Source: Pelagimonas sp050633425
GTDB lineage: Bacteria; Pseudomonadota; Alphaproteobacteria; Rhodobacterales; Rhodobacteraceae
Length of the DNA: 64,000 nt
Assembly (NCBI RefSeq): GCF_050633425.1
Contig: NZ_JBOEGM010000034.1
Location: forward strand, 108,190 to 172,189
Direction of reading: 5' to 3'
The notes below the pieces were generated by a model. That model had not been told where the DNA came from. It saw only the letters and a program-made list of their open reading frames with translations, and ran no database searches. Both the position numbers and the translations under genes were made by a program. Shown piece after piece: positions 33,220 to 41,543 of this stretch (the stretch's first letter is position 1; every line of letters begins with the position of its first letter).

Positions 33220-35994
33220 ATGTCCGATAAAATTCGTTTCACACTTGATGGCTCCGAAGTTGAGGCTGAGCAGGGGATGACCATTTGGGAAGTGGCCAAT
33301 GGCCGGGGGCTAAAAATCCCGTATCTGTGTCACAAGCCTGCGCCGGGCTATCGCCCTGACGGCAATTGCCGTGCCTGTATGGTTGAGATCGAAGGCGAGC
33401 GGACTTTGGCGGCCTCGTGCATTCGCGAACCCAGTGAGGGCATGGTTGTGACGACTAACAATGCCCGCGCGACGGGGGCGCGCAAGCTGGTGATGGAATT
33501 GCTGTTGGCAGATCAGCCCGAGCGTGACTCCTCGCATGATAAATCCAGCCATTTGTGGGATATGGCCGATGAAAACGATCTGACGGACAGCCGTTTTCCG
33601 ACACTTGAGCCAGAGCGCATTCCGCTCTTGGACGACACGCATGTTGCCATGCGCGTCAATCTGGATGCCTGTATTCAATGTGGTCTGTGCGTGCGGGCCT
33701 GTCGTGAAGTCCAGGTGAATGACGTTATCGGGATGGCGGGGCGGGGGCATGACGCCTATCCGACCTTTGATATGGCCGATCCGATGGGGACGTCATCCTG
33801 TGTGGCCTGCGGCGAATGCGTTCAGGCCTGTCCAACCGGGGCATTGATGCCTGCAACTGTGTTGGATGACCAAGAGATCGGCGACAGCAAGGATTTTGAC
33901 AGCGCAACTGAGAGCGTGTGCCCGTTTTGTGGTGTTGGCTGTAAGGTGTCGCTCAAGGTGAAAGACGGCAAAGTCAAATATGTGGAAGGCATCAATGGCC
34001 CTGCAAACGAGGGCCGGTTGTGTGTCAAAGGTCGCTTTGGCTTTGACTATATCCACCATCCGCACCGGCTCACCAAACCGTTGATCCGCCGCGATGATGC
34101 ACCAGCTAAGGGATTGAACGTTGATCCGGGCAACCTGTCGACGCATTTTCGTGAAGCAACTTGGGACGAGGCGCTGGATGTGGCGGCCAAGGGCCTGACG
34201 GGGTTGCGCAGGGACCATGGGGGCCGGTCGGTGGCTGGCTTTGGGTCGGCCAAATGCACCAACGAAGAGGCCTATCTGTTCCAGAAATTCATCCGTCAGG
34301 GCTTTAAACATAACAATGTCGATCACTGCACGCGATTGTGCCACGCGTCTTCGGTTTCGGCTTTGATTGAGAATGTCGGATCGGGCGCCGTGACCGCGAC
34401 ATTTAATGAGATCGAAAATGCTGATGTGGCGATCGTCATCGGGGCCAATCCAATCGAAAACCACCCTGTTGCAGCGACCTTTTTCAAACAGTTCACCAAA
34501 CGCGGCGGCAAGTTGATTGTGATGGACCCGCGCGGCGTGGGCATGCGGCGTTTTGCCGATGAAATGCTGCAATTCCGCCCCGGCGCAGATGTGTCGATGC
34601 TTAACGCAATTATGCATGTGATCGTCGAAGAGGAGCTGTATGACAGCGCCTATATCGAAAAATTCACCGAGAATTGGGAGGCGGAAAAAGCCCATCTCGC
34701 CGATTTCAGCCCTGAAGCGATGTCAGAGATCTGTGGCATCTCGCCCGAACAAATTCGCCGCGTCGCGCGGATTTATGCGGGGGCCAAAGCCGGCCTGATT
34801 TTCTGGGGAATGGGCGTATCGCAACACATCCATGGCACAGATAATTCGCGTTGTCTTATCTCGCTGGCGCTGATGACCGGAAATGTTGGGAAACCCGGAG
34901 CAGGTCTGCATCCGCTGCGTGGGCAAAACAATGTGCAGGGGGCGTCGGATGCGGGGCTTATCCCGATGTTCCTGCCGGATTACCAATCGGTCACAGATGA
35001 TGGCGTGCGTCAGGCGTTTACCGATGTGTGGGATAGCGATGATTTCAGCAATGAAAAGGGCCTGACGGTCACCGAAATCGTTGATGAAGTATATGCGGGC
35101 AATATCAAGGGCATGTACATTCAGGGCGAAAACCCGGCGATGTCGGACCCGGATGTGGAACATGCCCGTGACGCCTTTGCCAAGCTTGAATGTATGGTGG
35201 TGCAGGATATTTTCCTGACCGAAACGGCGAATTACGCGGATGTGATCCTGCCTGCGTCGGCTTTGTATGAGAAAAATGGCACGGTTTCGAACACCAACCG
35301 TCAGGTGCAACGGGTGCGTCCCGCTGTGCCCCCGCCCGGTGAGGCCCGCGAAGATTGGGCCGTCACCGTTGAGTTGGCGCAACGCTGTGGCTTGGATTGG
35401 ACATATAGCGAAGTCAGCCAAGTGTTTGATGAAATGAAGCTGAACATGAAATCGCTCGATAACATCACATGGGAGCGGTTGAAGACCGAGACGGTGACCT
35501 ATCCGTCACTGCATGAGACCGATCCAGGTCAGGCGATCGTGTTTGGCGATGGGTTCCCACGCGCAGAAGGTCGAGCGCGGTTTACGCCGGCATCGGTGAT
35601 TGCCCCAGACGAGGCTCCGGATGCAGATTACCCGATGATCATGACCACAGGGCGCCAGTTGGAGCATTGGCACACCGGGTCAATGACCCGACGGTCCAAA
35701 GTCTTGGATGCGGTGGAGCCAGAAGCGAATTGTTCATTACATCCCAAGACATTGAGAGCTTTGGGGGTTGAGGCCGGTGATATGCTCAAATTGACGACAC
35801 GGCGTGGGTCGATTGAGATCATGGCGCGGGCGGATCGGGCGATTGCCGAAGACATGGTCTTTGTTCCCTTTGCCTATGTGGAAGCGGCGGCCAATGTGTT
35901 GACCAACCCGGCGGTCGATCCTTATGGCAAAATTCCTGAGTTCAAGTTTTCCGCGGTTCGGGTCGAGGCCGCTTCAAAATTGGCGGCACAATGA
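33220..35994 (+). CDS. formate dehydrogenase alpha subunit (molybdenum, stand-alone)
   Basis: A 924-aa cytoplasmic molybdenum oxidoreductase that oxidises formate to CO2. Order: N-terminal [2Fe-2S] domain (YLCHKPAP...NCRACMVEIEG), two ferredoxin-type [4Fe-4S] motifs (CIQCGLCVRAC, CVACGECVQAC), the catalytic-subunit cluster (CPFCGVGCKVS...RLCVKGRFG), and the molybdopterin core. The Mo ligand is cysteine: Cys374 in CTRLCHASSV. The NuoG-type HxxxCxxC cluster is missing; DSSHDKSSHLWD stands there. ATG 33220 (MSDKIRFTLDG) is used with AAGGAAAG upstream. The fdsG/B/C/D partner genes are not next to it. Confidence 0.93.
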   Translation: MSDKIRFTLDGSEVEAEQGMTIWEVANGRGLKIPYLCHKPAPGYRPDGNCRACMVEIEGERTLAASCIREPSEGMVVTTNNARATGARKLVMELLLADQPERDSSHDKSSHLWDMADENDLTDSRFPTLEPERIPLLDDTHVAMRVNLDACIQCGLCVRACREVQVNDVIGMAGRGHDAYPTFDMADPMGTSSCVACGECVQACPTGALMPATVLDDQEIGDSKDFDSATESVCPFCGVGCKVSLKVKDGKVKYVEGINGPANEGRLCVKGRFGFDYIHHPHRLTKPLIRRDDAPAKGLNVDPGNLSTHFREATWDEALDVAAKGLTGLRRDHGGRSVAGFGSAKCTNEEAYLFQKFIRQGFKHNNVDHCTRLCHASSVSALIENVGSGAVTATFNEIENADVAIVIGANPIENHPVAATFFKQFTKRGGKLIVMDPRGVGMRRFADEMLQFRPGADVSMLNAIMHVIVEEELYDSAYIEKFTENWEAEKAHLADFSPEAMSEICGISPEQIRRVARIYAGAKAGLIFWGMGVSQHIHGTDNSRCLISLALMTGNVGKPGAGLHPLRGQNNVQGASDAGLIPMFLPDYQSVTDDGVRQAFTDVWDSDDFSNEKGLTVTEIVDEVYAGNIKGMYIQGENPAMSDPDVEHARDAFAKLECMVVQDIFLTETANYADVILPASALYEKNGTVSNTNRQVQRVRPAVPPPGEAREDWAVTVELAQRCGLDWTYSEVSQVFDEMKLNMKSLDNITWERLKTETVTYPSLHETDPGQAIVFGDGFPRAEGRARFTPASVIAPDEAPDADYPMIMTTGRQLEHWHTGSMTRRSKVLDAVEPEANCSLHPKTLRALGVEAGDMLKLTTRRGSIEIMARADRAIAEDMVFVPFAYVEAAANVLTNPAVDPYGKIPEFKFSAVRVEAASKLAAQ

Positions 35995-36040
35995 CGGGGA
36001 CGCTCGTGCCATGGGCACGTCGCCCCACCCGCCATCCCGC
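35991..36040 (+). repeat. hairpin-plus-tail repeat, copy A
   Basis: Begins at the stop codon of the formate dehydrogenase gene. Stem CGTGCC (36005-36010), loop ATG, stem GGCACG (36014-36019), then the conserved tail TCGCCCCACCCGCCATCCCG. Shared with copies at 39181 and 41463. Confidence 0.65.
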
Positions 36041-36143
36041 CAAATATACTTAGGACGAGCATACCTCGGATAAGCAGACCTAGGATCGTTTCGAAAAAGC
36101 CGTTTCTGCGCTATACTGGCTTCAGTGAGCGGAGGAGATAGCA

Positions 36144-36332
36144 ATGGATCCGATTTCATTGGGGTTTTATGCGACGGTGTGCGGTGTGTTGGGGTTGGCC
36201 GGGCCCAAGCTTGGGACGGCTCCGATCCGGCTTGGTGTCGGTGCTGCTGTTGGGATTGTTGCGGTGTCAGTTCTGCCGCATCTCAAGGTTTTGCTGGGGG
36301 CGGCCGAGAGTTATGTCGCGGTTTCGCCCTAG
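36144..36332 (+). CDS. 62-aa predicted membrane protein
   Basis: Short gene with a very good ribosome site (CGGAGGAGATAGCA before ATG). The product MDPISLGFYATVCGVLGLAG... is mostly hydrophobic, with one or two membrane segments (FYATVCGVLGLAGPK and APIRLGVGAAVGIVAVSVLP). Similar short hypothetical proteins exist in the Roseobacter group. Function unknown. It ends four bases before the left terminal repeat of the element at 36337. Confidence 0.65.
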   Translation: MDPISLGFYATVCGVLGLAGPKLGTAPIRLGVGAAVGIVAVSVLPHLKVLLGAAESYVAVSP

Positions 36333-36336
36333 GCTT

Positions 36337-36586
36337 TGGACCCATTAATTGTTGGGCCTTAGCAAAGGAAACTGTGAGGGATCAGCGGATTGCTTTCCGA
36401 AGTGACGACTTCGGTCATGATAAGGGACGCGCGCAGCTGAGCTGGTGCAGTGCCTTTTACCGTTTGGATGGCGTGGAGTTTGGGCCTAGCTGCGTCATAT
36501 CATATTGAAAAACAACTATTCCTGCGGTGATTTTCCTGGCGAGAAATAAAATCGACGCCCCTGAGGCTGGACAATTAATGGGTCCA
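36337..36586. mobile_element. 250-bp element with 16-bp perfect terminal inverted repeats (possible MITE)
   Basis: TGGACCCATTAATTGT at 36337-36352 is matched perfectly, inverted, by ACAATTAATGGGTCCA at 36571-36586; after a short mismatch GCC/GGC pairing continues inward. The interior has no gene of its own but includes the hairpin CCGAAGT-GACG-ACTTCGG. This is the form of a miniature inverted-repeat element or an IS remnant. No clear target-site duplication is visible, so transposition is inferred only. It fills the gap between the 62-aa gene and the response regulator. Confidence 0.55.
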
Positions 36587-36597
36587 GACCCTCGCCC

Positions 36598-37296
36598 TTA
36601 GATCCAGTCCACATCGCCCAAAAAGATATATCCCGCGCCGTAAATCGTCTTGATCAAACGCGGGTTCTTGGGGTCTTCGCGCAGTTTCGTCCGCAGCCGT
36701 GAGATGCGGACATCCATGGTCCGATCAAAGCTTTCACCCGCAGCCCCGCCGAGGGATTCTTGCATATGCGCGCGTGAAATCAGCCGTTTGGGGCTTTCCA
36801 GAAACAGGCGGAGCACTTCGCCTTCGGCATGGCTAAACGGGGTTTCATCTCCTTTGTTGTCCTCAAGGGAATAGCGGTCAAAATGAGCTGTCCACCCGTT
36901 AAACCGGGCGGTGTCACCATGGGGCGCGGCGGCTTTGGGGCTGCGCAGACGGGCGCGAATGCGGGCGACGACTTCGGCGGGATCGAAGGGTTTGATGATG
37001 TAATCATCGGCCCCCAATTCCAATCCGGTGATTTTGTCTTGAACCTGTGCGCGCCCCGAAATGATAATGATTGTTGCACCTTGCTCTAGGGCAAGACGGT
37101 GCACAACTGATAGGCCATCCCGATCAGGCAGGCCCAGATCAACGAGGCAGACATCCGGGGTCGTCCGGCGCAATGCGGCTTCGAATTCGGTTGCGCGCGC
37201 AAACGTCAAGGTTCGAAACCCCGCTTCGGTGAGCGCTTCGGAGAGCATGTCACGGATCGCAGGTTCATCGTCGAGAATGGTAACCAAGGCACTCAT
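36598..37296 (-). CDS. OmpR-family response regulator
   Basis: A 232-aa two-component regulator with a receiver domain (acidic pocket DDE at 9-11, phospho-acceptor Asp53 in CLVDLGLPDRDG, Lys in YIIKPFDP) and a winged-helix DNA-binding domain (FDRTMDVRISRLRTKLREDP, IKTIYGAGYIFLGDV). It overlaps the histidine kinase gene by four bases (ATGA), so the two are a pair. The neighbouring divergent acyl-CoA ligase/ABC operon has 11-bp-spaced direct repeats in its promoter, which suits an OmpR-type protein. Confidence 0.92.
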   Translation of the reverse strand: MSALVTILDDEPAIRDMLSEALTEAGFRTLTFARATEFEAALRRTTPDVCLVDLGLPDRDGLSVVHRLALEQGATIIIISGRAQVQDKITGLELGADDYIIKPFDPAEVVARIRARLRSPKAAAPHGDTARFNGWTAHFDRYSLEDNKGDETPFSHAEGEVLRLFLESPKRLISRAHMQESLGGAAGESFDRTMDVRISRLRTKLREDPKNPRLIKTIYGAGYIFLGDVDWI

Positions 37297-39179
37297 GTGT
37301 GGTCCTTTCCATGACTGAGAAAGCGGGCCAGATCGTCAGCGTCAAAGGGTTTGGCCAGAACCGGCACACGTGTCAGAGCTTGGGCATGCAAAGGATGCGA
37401 GCGCGGCAGCGACGTCATCAGACGCAAAGGGAGTTTCGGCAAATCTTCGGCCAATACGAGACCGGGTTCGTCACCTTCCAGCGATATGTCCGAAAGCACA
37501 AGAGCAATATCAGGCAGACCGTCAGCCAATGCACGGGCTTCGGCAACGGATGCGGCTTCGACAACCGCATAGTCCATATCCGTCAACATGCCACGCACCG
37601 AGGCACGAATATCGGGGCTATCCTCTACCAGCAAAACCAACCCGGTTTGAGGCAGGGCATCGGCGCGGCGCAGTGGCAGACGCAGGCGAATTTTGGCACC
37701 GGTTTCGGTGTTGGAGAGGCGCAAATCCCCGCCCGCGAGTTTGGTCATGTCGTAGACCATCGCCAAGCCGAGGCCAGAGCCTTCACCGCCCTTGGTGGTG
37801 AAAAACGGATCAAGCGCGTGATCAAGCGCGTGTTCAGAAAAGCCCGGCCCGGTGTCGGTGACGCTGAGTTGTAGCCATGTGTCTTGGACCTCTTGGGCGA
37901 CCACACGAATGGTTCCGATCTTGCCACAGGAATCGCGGGCATTGAGGACCAGGTTGAGCAGCGCATCTTGCAGCAACCCTGCGTCCACCATGAGGCGGCT
38001 CTGAGTTTCGTCCGAGACTTGGAGCGATATGTCATCTGGCAAGGATGGGGTCGCAAGGGTCTGTAAATCTTGCAAAAACGGCCCCAGTTCAAGCGGTTCG
38101 GGCTGCCAGGCGCGATGAGCGGTGATGTCGGCGATGCGGTTCAACAGGTTGCCACCGCGCCGAGCCGCTTGCAATGTTGCTTGAATAAGCGGCTCTGCCT
38201 CGGGACCAACGTCCATACGGTCGAGCTTGGATTGCATGCCCAAAATAATGGTCAGCAAGTTGGAAAAATCATGCGCTAAGCCGCTGGTGAGTTGGGCTGC
38301 CATTTCGCGGCGGCGGGTTTGTTGCAGGGCCGCGCGGGTTTGGGTTTCTTCGGTGACATCCTGAGACAGGATGTAAACGCCGGGTTCCAGCGGATCGGGG
38401 GTGAAGACGACGCGAATGCGGCGAGACGAGGCTTCGTGCGTAAACTCGAACGTGTTTTGCTGGCCTTCATAGGCAGCCTCAAGGAAGGGCAGAACTTTGG
38501 TGTAGGCCTGATCACCCAAAGCGTCGGAGATATGGGTGCCCAGAATTTGCGTCGGGCGGCCGGGCATGACCAGATGCAGGCGTTTGTTAGAAAACGTGTA
38601 GTGACCGTTTTCATCAACCCGGGCGATATGTGCGGGCATCATTTCGGTGGTCAGACGGGTGCGGGCTTCCATTTCCGTCAATTCGCGGCGCGCTTCCATC
38701 AGGGCTTTGTTGGTGGCGGCGAGGGCGCGGTTGGTGGCGGAGAGCTCTTCGGAGCGCTTGAGGACTTCTTCGGAGAGTTGTTCGGAATGGGTGCGTAAGA
38801 GTTGTTCTTGGGCGCGGGTTTCGGTGATGTCTGTGTAAACCGTGACCCAGCCGCCCTGAGGAAGCGGGGCCCCTTCGATGCTCACGATGCGACCATTGGC
38901 GCGGGTGCGTTCGACGTAATGGGATTGAAAGGCGAGGGCAGTCTCGACGCGGGCGCGGACAAATGAGTCCGGGTCATCGACTTCACCATATTCGCCGCGC
39001 ATCACAAGGTGGCGGATGGTGTCTTCAAAACTGGCACCGGGGGTTTTGAGTCGATCCGGGAGATCGAACATTTCCACAAATGGGGCGTTGCACACCGCAA
39101 GGCGCAGGTCGCTGTCATAGATCGACAGAGCCTGTTGAATCAGATTTAGGCCGGCTTGGGTGAGTGCTTGGTTGAGCAT
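37293..39179 (-). CDS. hybrid PAS sensor histidine kinase with receiver domain
   Basis: A soluble 628-aa kinase without membrane helices. Residues ~15-120 form a PAS-7-like domain (YDSDLRLAVCNAPFVEMFDL), then a coiled coil, a second PAS (~180-280), HisKA with the phospho-histidine at about 303 (LAHDFSNLLTIILG), an ATPase domain (DTGPGFS, FFTTKGGEGSGLGLA) and a C-terminal receiver (LVEDSPDIRAS, LSDISLEGDEPG). It presumably senses a cytoplasmic ligand or redox state. ATG 39179 (MLNQALTQAGLNLI) is used; the longer frame reads through repeat copy B and is not conserved. Confidence 0.92.
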   Translation of the reverse strand: MLNQALTQAGLNLIQQALSIYDSDLRLAVCNAPFVEMFDLPDRLKTPGASFEDTIRHLVMRGEYGEVDDPDSFVRARVETALAFQSHYVERTRANGRIVSIEGAPLPQGGWVTVYTDITETRAQEQLLRTHSEQLSEEVLKRSEELSATNRALAATNKALMEARRELTEMEARTRLTTEMMPAHIARVDENGHYTFSNKRLHLVMPGRPTQILGTHISDALGDQAYTKVLPFLEAAYEGQQNTFEFTHEASSRRIRVVFTPDPLEPGVYILSQDVTEETQTRAALQQTRRREMAAQLTSGLAHDFSNLLTIILGMQSKLDRMDVGPEAEPLIQATLQAARRGGNLLNRIADITAHRAWQPEPLELGPFLQDLQTLATPSLPDDISLQVSDETQSRLMVDAGLLQDALLNLVLNARDSCGKIGTIRVVAQEVQDTWLQLSVTDTGPGFSEHALDHALDPFFTTKGGEGSGLGLAMVYDMTKLAGGDLRLSNTETGAKIRLRLPLRRADALPQTGLVLLVEDSPDIRASVRGMLTDMDYAVVEAASVAEARALADGLPDIALVLSDISLEGDEPGLVLAEDLPKLPLRLMTSLPRSHPLHAQALTRVPVLAKPFDADDLARFLSHGKDHT

Positions 39180-39180
39180 T

Positions 39181-39230
39181 GGAATGACGGGTCGCTTGTC
39201 CTGCGGACATCGCCCCACCCGCCATCCCGC
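39181..39230 (+). repeat. hairpin-plus-tail repeat, copy B
   Basis: Stem TGTCC (39197-39201), loop TGC, stem GGACA (39205-39209), then TCGCCCCACCCGCCATCCCG. Compared with copy A the stem bases differ on both sides yet still pair. It starts two bases upstream of the kinase start codon, on the opposite strand. Confidence 0.65.
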
Positions 39231-39352
39231 AGCGCATCTCACATCTGTTGGATGGATCGGACGGAGCAGTGTCCATTACATGTTGAGCTTAGGGTAGCGC
39301 GCCCAAAAGGGTGGGGCCAAGCGCAAAAGCCGGGCTGTTACAATTCGTAAGA

Positions 39353-39405
39353 TTCAGGAAATGTTCAGGAAAAAGTTGACCGACAGATTGGAGCCTGACC
39401 AAATA
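39353..39405 (+). promoter_or_regulatory. 11-bp-spaced direct repeats before a candidate promoter of the ligase/ABC operon
   Basis: TTCAGGAAA occurs at 39353-39361 and 39364-39372, exactly one helical turn apart, the layout bound by OmpR/PhoB-type regulators. Four bases later TTGACC (39376-39381) could be a -35 box, with a weak CAAATA (39400-39405) after 18 bases. The acyl-CoA ligase GTG follows 88 bases downstream. An OmpR-type regulator is encoded divergently next door. The rest of the 314-base gap (39180-39493) holds repeat copy B and no gene. Confidence 0.55.
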
Positions 39406-39493
39406 GGCGGCAGAATCGCACAAGCGATCTGGTCCTGATTTCAGGGCCGCTGATTGGTGCCAGTTGAGGAGCTGGCATTAGGGAGGACACAAC

Positions 39494-41464
39494 GTGGCTA
39501 AGTTGGCTGAGGGCGCAGATGGTCTGTGCTCGGTACCTGCATTATTGCAACGCAACGCCGAAGTTTTCGGCGACCGTCCCGCTTATCGCGAGAAGGAATA
39601 CGGGATCTGGCAGAGCTGGACCTGGAAAGAGGCATCCGATGAGATTGAGGCATTGGCGCTTGGCCTGCTGAACCTCGGGGTGAACAAGGGGGATCATGTG
39701 GCGATTATCGGCCGCAACCGTCCCTATTTGTACTGGTCGATGGTGGCGGCGCAAATGGTTGGTGCGGTGCCCGTGCCTTTGTATGCCGATGCGGTGGCAG
39801 AAGAGATGGAATATGTGCTGTCGCATTGTGGCGCACGCTTTGTCATTGCGGCCGATCAGGAGCAAGTCGACAAGGTCATCGACATCCAAGAGCACCTGCA
39901 TCAGTTCGAACATATGCTCTATGTTGATCCGCGTGGCATGCGGAAATATGACCACCGCCGGTTGCATGAGTTTGGTCATGTTCAAAATCAGGGGCGTGCC
40001 GCCTATGATGAGTTCATCGAGGAACTGAACACGCGCCGCACCGGGCTCAGCTATGATGATACATGTGTGATGCTGTACACTTCGGGAACGACGGGCAAGC
40101 CGAAGGGTGTTGTTCTGTCGAACCGCAATATCGTTGAGACTGCCAAGGCGAGTTCCGATTTTGATAGCCTGACGGAAGGTGAAGAAATTCTGGCCTATCT
40201 GCCGATGGCCTGGGTTGGCGATTTCATCTTTTCGCTGGGGCAGGCCTATTGGGCGGGCTTTTGTGTGAACTGCCCTGAGAGTGCCGAGACGATGAAGACG
40301 GATTTGCGCGAAATCGCCCCGTCTTACTACTTTGCGCCCCCTGCGGTGTTTGAGGGCCAGCTGACGCAGATCATGATCCGGATGGAAGATGCGGGCAACT
40401 TTAAGAAGAAGATGTTCCATTATTTCATGGCCCATGCGCGGCGGGTTGGCCCCAAGCTGTTGGAAGGCAAGTCGGTCGGGCTATTTGATCGTCTGAAATA
40501 CGCATTGGGCGAGTTCACAACCTATGGGCCGCTGAAAAACGCGCTGGGCTTTTCCAATGTGCGCATCGGGTATACGGCTGGTGAAGCAATTGGCCCGGAA
40601 TTGTTTGATTTTTATCGCTCTTTGGGGATCAACCTGAAGCAACTTTATGGTCAGACCGAAGCCACTGTTTTCATCACTCAACAGCCAGATGGTGAAGTGC
40701 GATCAGACACTGTTGGCGTGCCAAGCCCCGGTGTTGAAATCAAAATCGAGGACAGTGGTGAGGTTTACTATCGCTCACCGGGGACCTTTGTTGAGTATTA
40801 CAATAATCCAGAATCGACAGCGGATACCAAGGACGCGGAAGGTTGGGTTGCAACTGGGGATGCGGGTTTCTTTGAAAAAGAGAGCGGGCATCTGCGGATT
40901 ATTGACCGGATCAAAGACGTTGGCAAAATGTCTGATGGTGGCATGTTCGCACCCAAATACGTTGAAAACAAACTGAAGTTTTATCCCAACATTTTGGAAG
41001 TTGTGGTGTTTGGCGCCGGGCGTGATCGTTGCACGGCCTTTGTGAACATCGACCTGACAGCGGTGGGGAACTGGGCAGAGCGCAATAACATTGCCTATGC
41101 GTCGTATCAGGAGTTGGCTGGGCATCCGCAGGTTTTGGACACCGTCCAAAGCCATATCGAAGAGACCAATATGTCCATTGCTCAGGATGAGATGTTGGCA
41201 GGATGTCAGATCCATCGCTTCTTGATCTTGCACAAAGAGCTGGATGCGGATGACGGGGAAATGACAAGGACGCGCAAAGTGCGCCGCAAGATTGTTGGCG
41301 AAAAATTCGATGACCTGGTGACGGCTCTCTATGATGGGTCGGATGAGATTTATACTGAAACGGAAGTCACCTATGAGGATGGCCGCAAAGGGAAAATCAC
41401 CGCGACATTGCAAATTCGGGATACCAAAGTGCAGCCGGTTGCGGCCAAAATGGCGGCGGAGTGA
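39494..41464 (+). CDS. AMP-dependent acyl-CoA ligase (long-chain/aromatic type)
   Basis: Cytoplasmic ANL-superfamily enzyme of 656 aa that activates a carboxylic acid to its CoA thioester using ATP. The AMP-binding P-loop is YTSGTTGKPKG near residue 195; YGQTEATVF, TGDAGFFEKESGHLRI and the C-terminal hinge IDRIKDVGKMSDGG follow. The substrate is unknown; ligases in HAAT operons usually activate aromatic, phenylalkanoic or branched acids. Start GTG 39494 has GGAGGA about 8 bases upstream. First gene of the operon that encodes its own importer. Confidence 0.92.
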   Translation: MAKLAEGADGLCSVPALLQRNAEVFGDRPAYREKEYGIWQSWTWKEASDEIEALALGLLNLGVNKGDHVAIIGRNRPYLYWSMVAAQMVGAVPVPLYADAVAEEMEYVLSHCGARFVIAADQEQVDKVIDIQEHLHQFEHMLYVDPRGMRKYDHRRLHEFGHVQNQGRAAYDEFIEELNTRRTGLSYDDTCVMLYTSGTTGKPKGVVLSNRNIVETAKASSDFDSLTEGEEILAYLPMAWVGDFIFSLGQAYWAGFCVNCPESAETMKTDLREIAPSYYFAPPAVFEGQLTQIMIRMEDAGNFKKKMFHYFMAHARRVGPKLLEGKSVGLFDRLKYALGEFTTYGPLKNALGFSNVRIGYTAGEAIGPELFDFYRSLGINLKQLYGQTEATVFITQQPDGEVRSDTVGVPSPGVEIKIEDSGEVYYRSPGTFVEYYNNPESTADTKDAEGWVATGDAGFFEKESGHLRIIDRIKDVGKMSDGGMFAPKYVENKLKFYPNILEVVVFGAGRDRCTAFVNIDLTAVGNWAERNNIAYASYQELAGHPQVLDTVQSHIEETNMSIAQDEMLAGCQIHRFLILHKELDADDGEMTRTRKVRRKIVGEKFDDLVTALYDGSDEIYTETEVTYEDGRKGKITATLQIRDTKVQPVAAKMAAE

Positions 41465-41511
41465 TGAGGACGACGCTCGTGCGATGCACATCGCCCCGCC
41501 CACCATCCCGC
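41463..41511 (+). repeat. hairpin-plus-tail repeat, copy C
   Basis: Starts at the ligase stop codon. Stem GTGC (41479-41482), loop GAT, stem GCAC (41486-41489), followed by TCGCCCCGCCCACCATCCCG, two substitutions from the tail in copies A and B. It lies between the ligase and livG genes inside the presumed operon. Confidence 0.6.
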
Positions 41512-41543
41512 AGCCGCCGCGATTTTAGAAAGAAGACACAGGC

